DNA of 9,434 nucleotides. Source: Chloroflexota bacterium (GTDB taxonomy: Bacteria > Chloroflexota > Dehalococcoidia > DSTF01 > RBG-16-68-14). The notes under the pieces are model-generated. The model was not told where the DNA came from. It saw only the letters and a program-made list of their open reading frames with translations, and ran no database searches. Both the position numbers and the translations under genes were made by a program. Where the stretch lies: contig JADFNZ010000059.1 in assembly GCA_022563135.1 (NCBI GenBank), positions 1 through 9,434 of the forward strand, written 5' to 3'. This document shows positions 6,614-9,434 of the stretch, piece by piece; the stretch's first letter is position 1, and each line of letters starts with the position of its first letter.

Positions 6614-8009
6614 AGGTGATCGAGAGATCCTGGTGGGAAAGCGTGTGACGGTCCTCGGCCTCGGCATCGAGGGAGTCGACCTGGTACGTTATCTGGCGTC
6701 CCAGGGTGCTATCGTCACCGTCTCGGATACAAGGAGCGCTGAGGCGCTCGCCCAGCGCATTCAAGAGCTCGAAGGGCTGCCCGTGACGTTCTCGCTGGGC
6801 GAGAACCGGGTGGAAGACGCCGTCTCCGCCGACCTGCTCCTCGTCTCGCAGGGCGTGCCGCTGAACCTGCCCGCGGTCCTGGCTGCCGGCGAGCGCGGCA
6901 TCCCCGTCAGCTCGATGACGCGGCTCTTCCTCGAGCGTTGCCAGGGTACGGTGATCGGCATCACCGGCAGCAGTGGCAAGACGACGACGACGGCGCTCGC
7001 CGGGGCGATGTTTGAGGCGGCCGGCCGCGAGCATGTCGTGGGCGGGAACATCGGCGTCGGGCTGCTCGGTCTCCTCGAAACGATCACGCCGCAGACGTCC
7101 GTCATCCTGGAGCTCAGCCACACGCAGCTCGAGACGGCGGAGCGCAGCCCGCACCTCGCCTGCGTCCTCAATATCACCCCGAACCACCTCGATCGCTACG
7201 ACTGGGACGAGTACGTCGCGCTCAAGCTACGCATCCTGCAATGGCAGTCGAAGGACGACATTGCGGTGCTGAATCTGGACGATGAGATGACCTGCTCGTT
7301 CGCGACCGAGACCGCCGCCCGGATCGTCTGGTTCAGCGCGCTCCGTGTGCCGAACGGCGGCGCGGCCGCCTACGTGAGCGATGGGTCGATCGTGTGGAAA
7401 ACCGGCTCCGTGGAGACGAGGCTGCTCTCGCTGGACGAGATCCCTCTGCGTGGAGCGCACAACGTCTCGAACGTACTGGCGGCCGTCGCGGTGGCGTGCA
7501 CGTCTGGCATCGCCTTCGACGCCGTCGCGCGCGCCGTGCGGGAGTTCACCGCGCCCGCGCACCGGCTGGAGTTCGTCGCCCAGGTAGCGGGCGTCTCCTA
7601 CTACGACGATAGCATCGCGACCACGCCCGAGCGCGCGCTGGCCGCGCTCCGTTCGTTCGACGAGTCCTCTGTCCTGCTGCTCGGCGGTCGCGAGAAGGCG
7701 CTGCCGCTGGAGGAGCTGGCGCGCGAGGCGCTGAAGCGCTGCCGCGCGGTGGTCTGCTTCGGCGAGGCGGGCGCGACGCTCTCCGAAGCGCTGCGCTCGG
7801 CCGCGGAGGGATGCCAGCGGCCGGCCGCGATCGAGGTCGTCGACACGCTGCCGAAGGCGGTGGCAGCCGCGCGACGGCTCGCGCAGAAGGGCGACGTGGT
7901 GCTCCTCTCGCCTGCATGCACGAGCTACGACGCGTACGAAAACTTCGAGCAGCGCGGCGAGGATTATCAACGGCTCATCCGGCGGCCGGCGTCGAAGGGA
8001 GGAGCCTAG
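6609..8009 (+). CDS. murD: MurD, UDP-MurNAc-L-Ala:glutamate ligase
   Basis: This 466-residue cytoplasmic Mur ligase adds glutamate (normally D-Glu) to UDP-MurNAc-L-alanine. Seen are the N-terminal Rossmann-like KRVTVLGLGIEG (11-22), P-loop GITGSSGKTTTT (117-128), GGNIG (145-149), ELSHTQLE (168-175, commonly ELSSFQLE), NITPNHLDRY (188-197, commonly DHLDRH/Y), probable carbamylated Lys206, HNVSN (284-288), HRLEF (318-322), DDSIATTPE (333-341, commonly DSKATNP), GGREK (359-363, commonly GGxDK) and SPACTSYDAYENFEQRG (434-450). The last motif is diagnostic for MurD. The ATG at 6609 follows mraY by 12 bases without a clear Shine-Dalgarno. An in-frame GTG at 6633 would give MGKRVTVLGLG, a more typical MurD N-terminus, preceded by GAGAG at 6622-6626. 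A less likely alternative is a ligase of different amino-acid specificity. Confidence 0.93.
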   Translation: MTGDREILVGKRVTVLGLGIEGVDLVRYLASQGAIVTVSDTRSAEALAQRIQELEGLPVTFSLGENRVEDAVSADLLLVSQGVPLNLPAVLAAGERGIPVSSMTRLFLERCQGTVIGITGSSGKTTTTALAGAMFEAAGREHVVGGNIGVGLLGLLETITPQTSVILELSHTQLETAERSPHLACVLNITPNHLDRYDWDEYVALKLRILQWQSKDDIAVLNLDDEMTCSFATETAARIVWFSALRVPNGGAAAYVSDGSIVWKTGSVETRLLSLDEIPLRGAHNVSNVLAAVAVACTSGIAFDAVARAVREFTAPAHRLEFVAQVAGVSYYDDSIATTPERALAALRSFDESSVLLLGGREKALPLEELAREALKRCRAVVCFGEAGATLSEALRSAAEGCQRPAAIEVVDTLPKAVAAARRLAQKGDVVLLSPACTSYDAYENFEQRGEDYQRLIRRPASKGGA

Positions 8010-8011
8010 CG

Positions 8012-9199
8012 ATGGCCGTCGCGGAGACGCGCCGTGTGGGGAACAGCCAGCCCGATCTCCTCCTCCTGGGCCTCGTGCTGGGGCTAGTGGTGCTCGGCCT
8101 CTTGCTCGTCTACAGCTCCAGCTTCGCCCTGGGAGTATTGGCCTTCGGCGACGCGAACTACTTCGTCGTGCGGCAGGCGATCTGGGCGACGCTGGGCGTG
8201 GGACTAATGCTTGTCTTGATGCAAATCGACTACCGTTGGCTCCGCGACGTAAGCCCGCTGCTCATGCTCGTCGCCATCGTCGGGCTGGTGGCGGTGCTCG
8301 TGCCGGGCCTGGGGCTGGAGCGGAACGGCGCCCAGCGCTGGCTGGCCCTCGGGCCGCTGCCGCCCGTGCAGCCGAGCGAGTTCGCCAAGCTGGCGCTGAT
8401 CGTGTATGTGGCCGCGTTCCTATCCGGGAAGCGCACCCACGTCCGCAGCTTCACGCTAGGCTTCGTGCCGTTCGTGGTGATGGTTGGGATCGTAGCCGGT
8501 CTGGTGCTGCTTGAGCCGGACACGGGGACGGCGGCTGTGCTTGTGCTCACGACCGTGACGCTCTTCTTCATCGCCGGCGCATCGCTCACGCACATGGCGG
8601 GCCTCCTCGGCTTCGGCAGCATTGCGGCGACGTTCTTGATCCTGACCGCCGGCTACCGGATCGACCGGCTGGTGGCGTTCGTCCGTGCGGAGGACGACCC
8701 GTCCGGCATCGGATTTCAGACGCTGCAGCTCCTGATCGCGCTGGGCAGCGGTGGGATCGAGGGCTTGGGGCTGGGAGCGAGCCGTCAGAAGTTCTTCTAT
8801 CTTCCCGGCTCCCATACAGACGGCGTCTTCGCCGTCGTGGGTGAAGAGCTGGGCTTCATCGGGGCGATGGGCGTCCTCCTGCTCCTCGCGGCGCTCGTCT
8901 ACCGCGGGTTCCGCGTGATGCTCAATGCGCGCGACGACTTCGGGGCGCTGCTCGCGACTGGCATCGTCTGCTGGATCGCCTATCAGGCGCTGATCAACGT
9001 GGGCGGCATCACGCGCACCATTCCGCTGACCGGCATCCCGCTGCCGTTCCTCAGCTACGGCGGCTCGTCGCTGGCCGCGCTGCTCGCGGCTGTGGGCATC
9101 CTGCTGAGCATCTCGCGTCACGCCAACGATCCGCCATCGGTGGAACGCGAGCGCGGCGATTCGAGGCACCGCGCAGTTCGTAGACAAGGAGCGAGGTGA
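8012..9199 (+). CDS. ftsW: FtsW, SEDS-family peptidoglycan polymerase
   Basis: A 395-residue polytopic protein that polymerises lipid II glycan strands at the septum together with the class B PBP encoded upstream. SEDS signatures seen are NGAQRWL (105-111), QPSEFAKLAL (120-129), LEPDTGTA (167-174), the YRIDR stretch (215-219), GSGGIEGLGLG (245-255), the catalytic-loop HTDGVFAVVGEELG (268-281) with putative catalytic Asp270, and GIPLPFLSYGGSSL (341-354). Many hydrophobic segments fit the usual ten-helix fold, with a basic cytoplasmic tail after about residue 370. The loop reads GSHTDGVF rather than the common EAHTDFIF. ATG at 8012 is preceded by the strong AAGGGAGGAG (7995-8004) and lies two bases after the murD stop; the open frame extends further upstream inside murD but lacks similarity. 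The stop overlaps the murG GTG. Paralogues RodA and SpoVE are similar; position in the dcw cluster favours FtsW. Confidence 0.95.
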   Translation: MAVAETRRVGNSQPDLLLLGLVLGLVVLGLLLVYSSSFALGVLAFGDANYFVVRQAIWATLGVGLMLVLMQIDYRWLRDVSPLLMLVAIVGLVAVLVPGLGLERNGAQRWLALGPLPPVQPSEFAKLALIVYVAAFLSGKRTHVRSFTLGFVPFVVMVGIVAGLVLLEPDTGTAAVLVLTTVTLFFIAGASLTHMAGLLGFGSIAATFLILTAGYRIDRLVAFVRAEDDPSGIGFQTLQLLIALGSGGIEGLGLGASRQKFFYLPGSHTDGVFAVVGEELGFIGAMGVLLLLAALVYRGFRVMLNARDDFGALLATGIVCWIAYQALINVGGITRTIPLTGIPLPFLSYGGSSLAALLAAVGILLSISRHANDPPSVERERGDSRHRAVRRQGAR

Positions 9200-9434
9200 G
9201 AGTGATCCTCTCGGGAGGAGGCACCGGCGGCCACATCTACCCCGCATTGGCGGTGGCGCAGGCGCTTCGCCAGGGAGATACAGGCGGGGCGCTTGAGCTG
9301 CTCTACGTGGGCGTGCGCGGCCGGTTGGACGAGACGATCGTCGGGCCCGCCGGCCTGCCGTTCGCGGTCGTGCAAGCGGGCCCGCTCCGGGGCGGCTCGC
9401 CGCTGCGGGCGGTATCCAGCGCGGTGAAGCTCGT
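9196..9434 (+). CDS. murG: MurG, lipid I GlcNAc transferase (5' part only)
   Basis: Seventy-nine codons are present before the window ends. The protein begins with MRVILSGGGTGGHIYPALAV (residues 1-20), containing the glycine-rich GGGTGGHxxPALAVA loop that is diagnostic for MurG. It continues with YVGVRGRLDETIV (37-49) and AGLPF..V.AGPLRGG (52-67), equivalent to the G.KGRxE and SGLRGK regions of other MurG proteins. The enzyme adds GlcNAc from UDP-GlcNAc to lipid I on the inner face of the membrane, forming lipid II. The start is GTG at 9196, overlapping the ftsW TGA in a GTGA junction, with AAGGAG at 9186-9191. This start puts the conserved GGGTGGH loop six residues in, as expected. About three quarters of the usual 350-370 residues lie beyond the right edge. 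Confidence 0.95.
   Translation, partial: MRVILSGGGTGGHIYPALAVAQALRQGDTGGALELLYVGVRGRLDETIVGPAGLPFAVVQAGPLRGGSPLRAVSSAVKL

Noticed and set aside
6633..6647. GTGGG followed ten bases later by GTGTG, possibly a second MraZ site near the murD start
   Set aside because: Only one perfect box, inside coding sequence; single GTGGG words are frequent in this DNA and no third box follows in phase.
1..9434. Search by eye for CRISPR repeats, tRNA or rRNA genes, insertion sequences, attachment sites and defence or biosynthetic genes
   Set aside because: None seen; essentially all bases are accounted for by a truncated mogA gene, its intergenic region and a compact dcw cluster, so no novel system is claimed.

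Overview
This window is the front half of a bacterial division and cell-wall (dcw) cluster. It is preceded by the 3'-truncated part of a divergently transcribed molybdenum-cofactor gene. The DNA is very GC-rich, coding is dense, and GTG or TTG starts are used beside ATG. The gene order (mraZ, rsmH, ftsL-like, class B PBP, murF, mraY, murD, ftsW, murG, with no murE), and variant MraY and MurD motifs (TDGLDG without the usual Asn residues, DSIATTPE in MurD), suggest a high-GC member of the Chloroflexota such as a Thermomicrobia- or Dehalococcoidia-like lineage. That placement is inference, not proof. Peptidoglycan synthesis is clearly encoded.

Layout: (1) 1-462, minus strand: a MogA/MoaB-family molybdopterin adenylyltransferase whose last codons lie off the left edge. 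(2) 463-638: the control region between the divergent genes. It holds a TTGACA-N16-TAAGAT promoter overlapped by a 10-bp-period array of GTGGG boxes, the classical binding pattern of MraZ, then an approximately 80-nt leader with a small GC hairpin. (3) 639-2020: mraZ and rsmH, joined by a GTGA stop/start overlap. (4) 2035-4248: a one-TM FtsL/DivIC-type protein and a class B penicillin-binding protein (FtsI-like). (5) 4261-8009: murF, mraY and murD. A promoter-like element (TTGACA-N17-TATGAC) straddles the mraY/murD junction. (6) 8012-9434: ftsW and the start of murG, again joined by a GTGA overlap; murG runs off the right edge.

Together the plus-strand genes encode late cytoplasmic steps of precursor assembly (MurD adds the second residue, MurF adds the terminal dipeptide), transfer to the lipid carrier (MraY, lipid I), GlcNAc addition (MurG, lipid II), and polymerisation and cross-linking by the FtsW/class B PBP pair with an FtsL-like partner. 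MraZ is the likely autoregulator of the whole transcript. All nine plus-strand genes are tightly packed and apparently co-transcribed, with gaps from -4 to 48 nt. No mobile element, CRISPR array, RNA gene or convincing terminator was seen. The window is essentially housekeeping. The points worth a second look are regulatory (operator, possible internal promoter) and active-site substitutions in MraY, MurD and MurF, rather than a new system.
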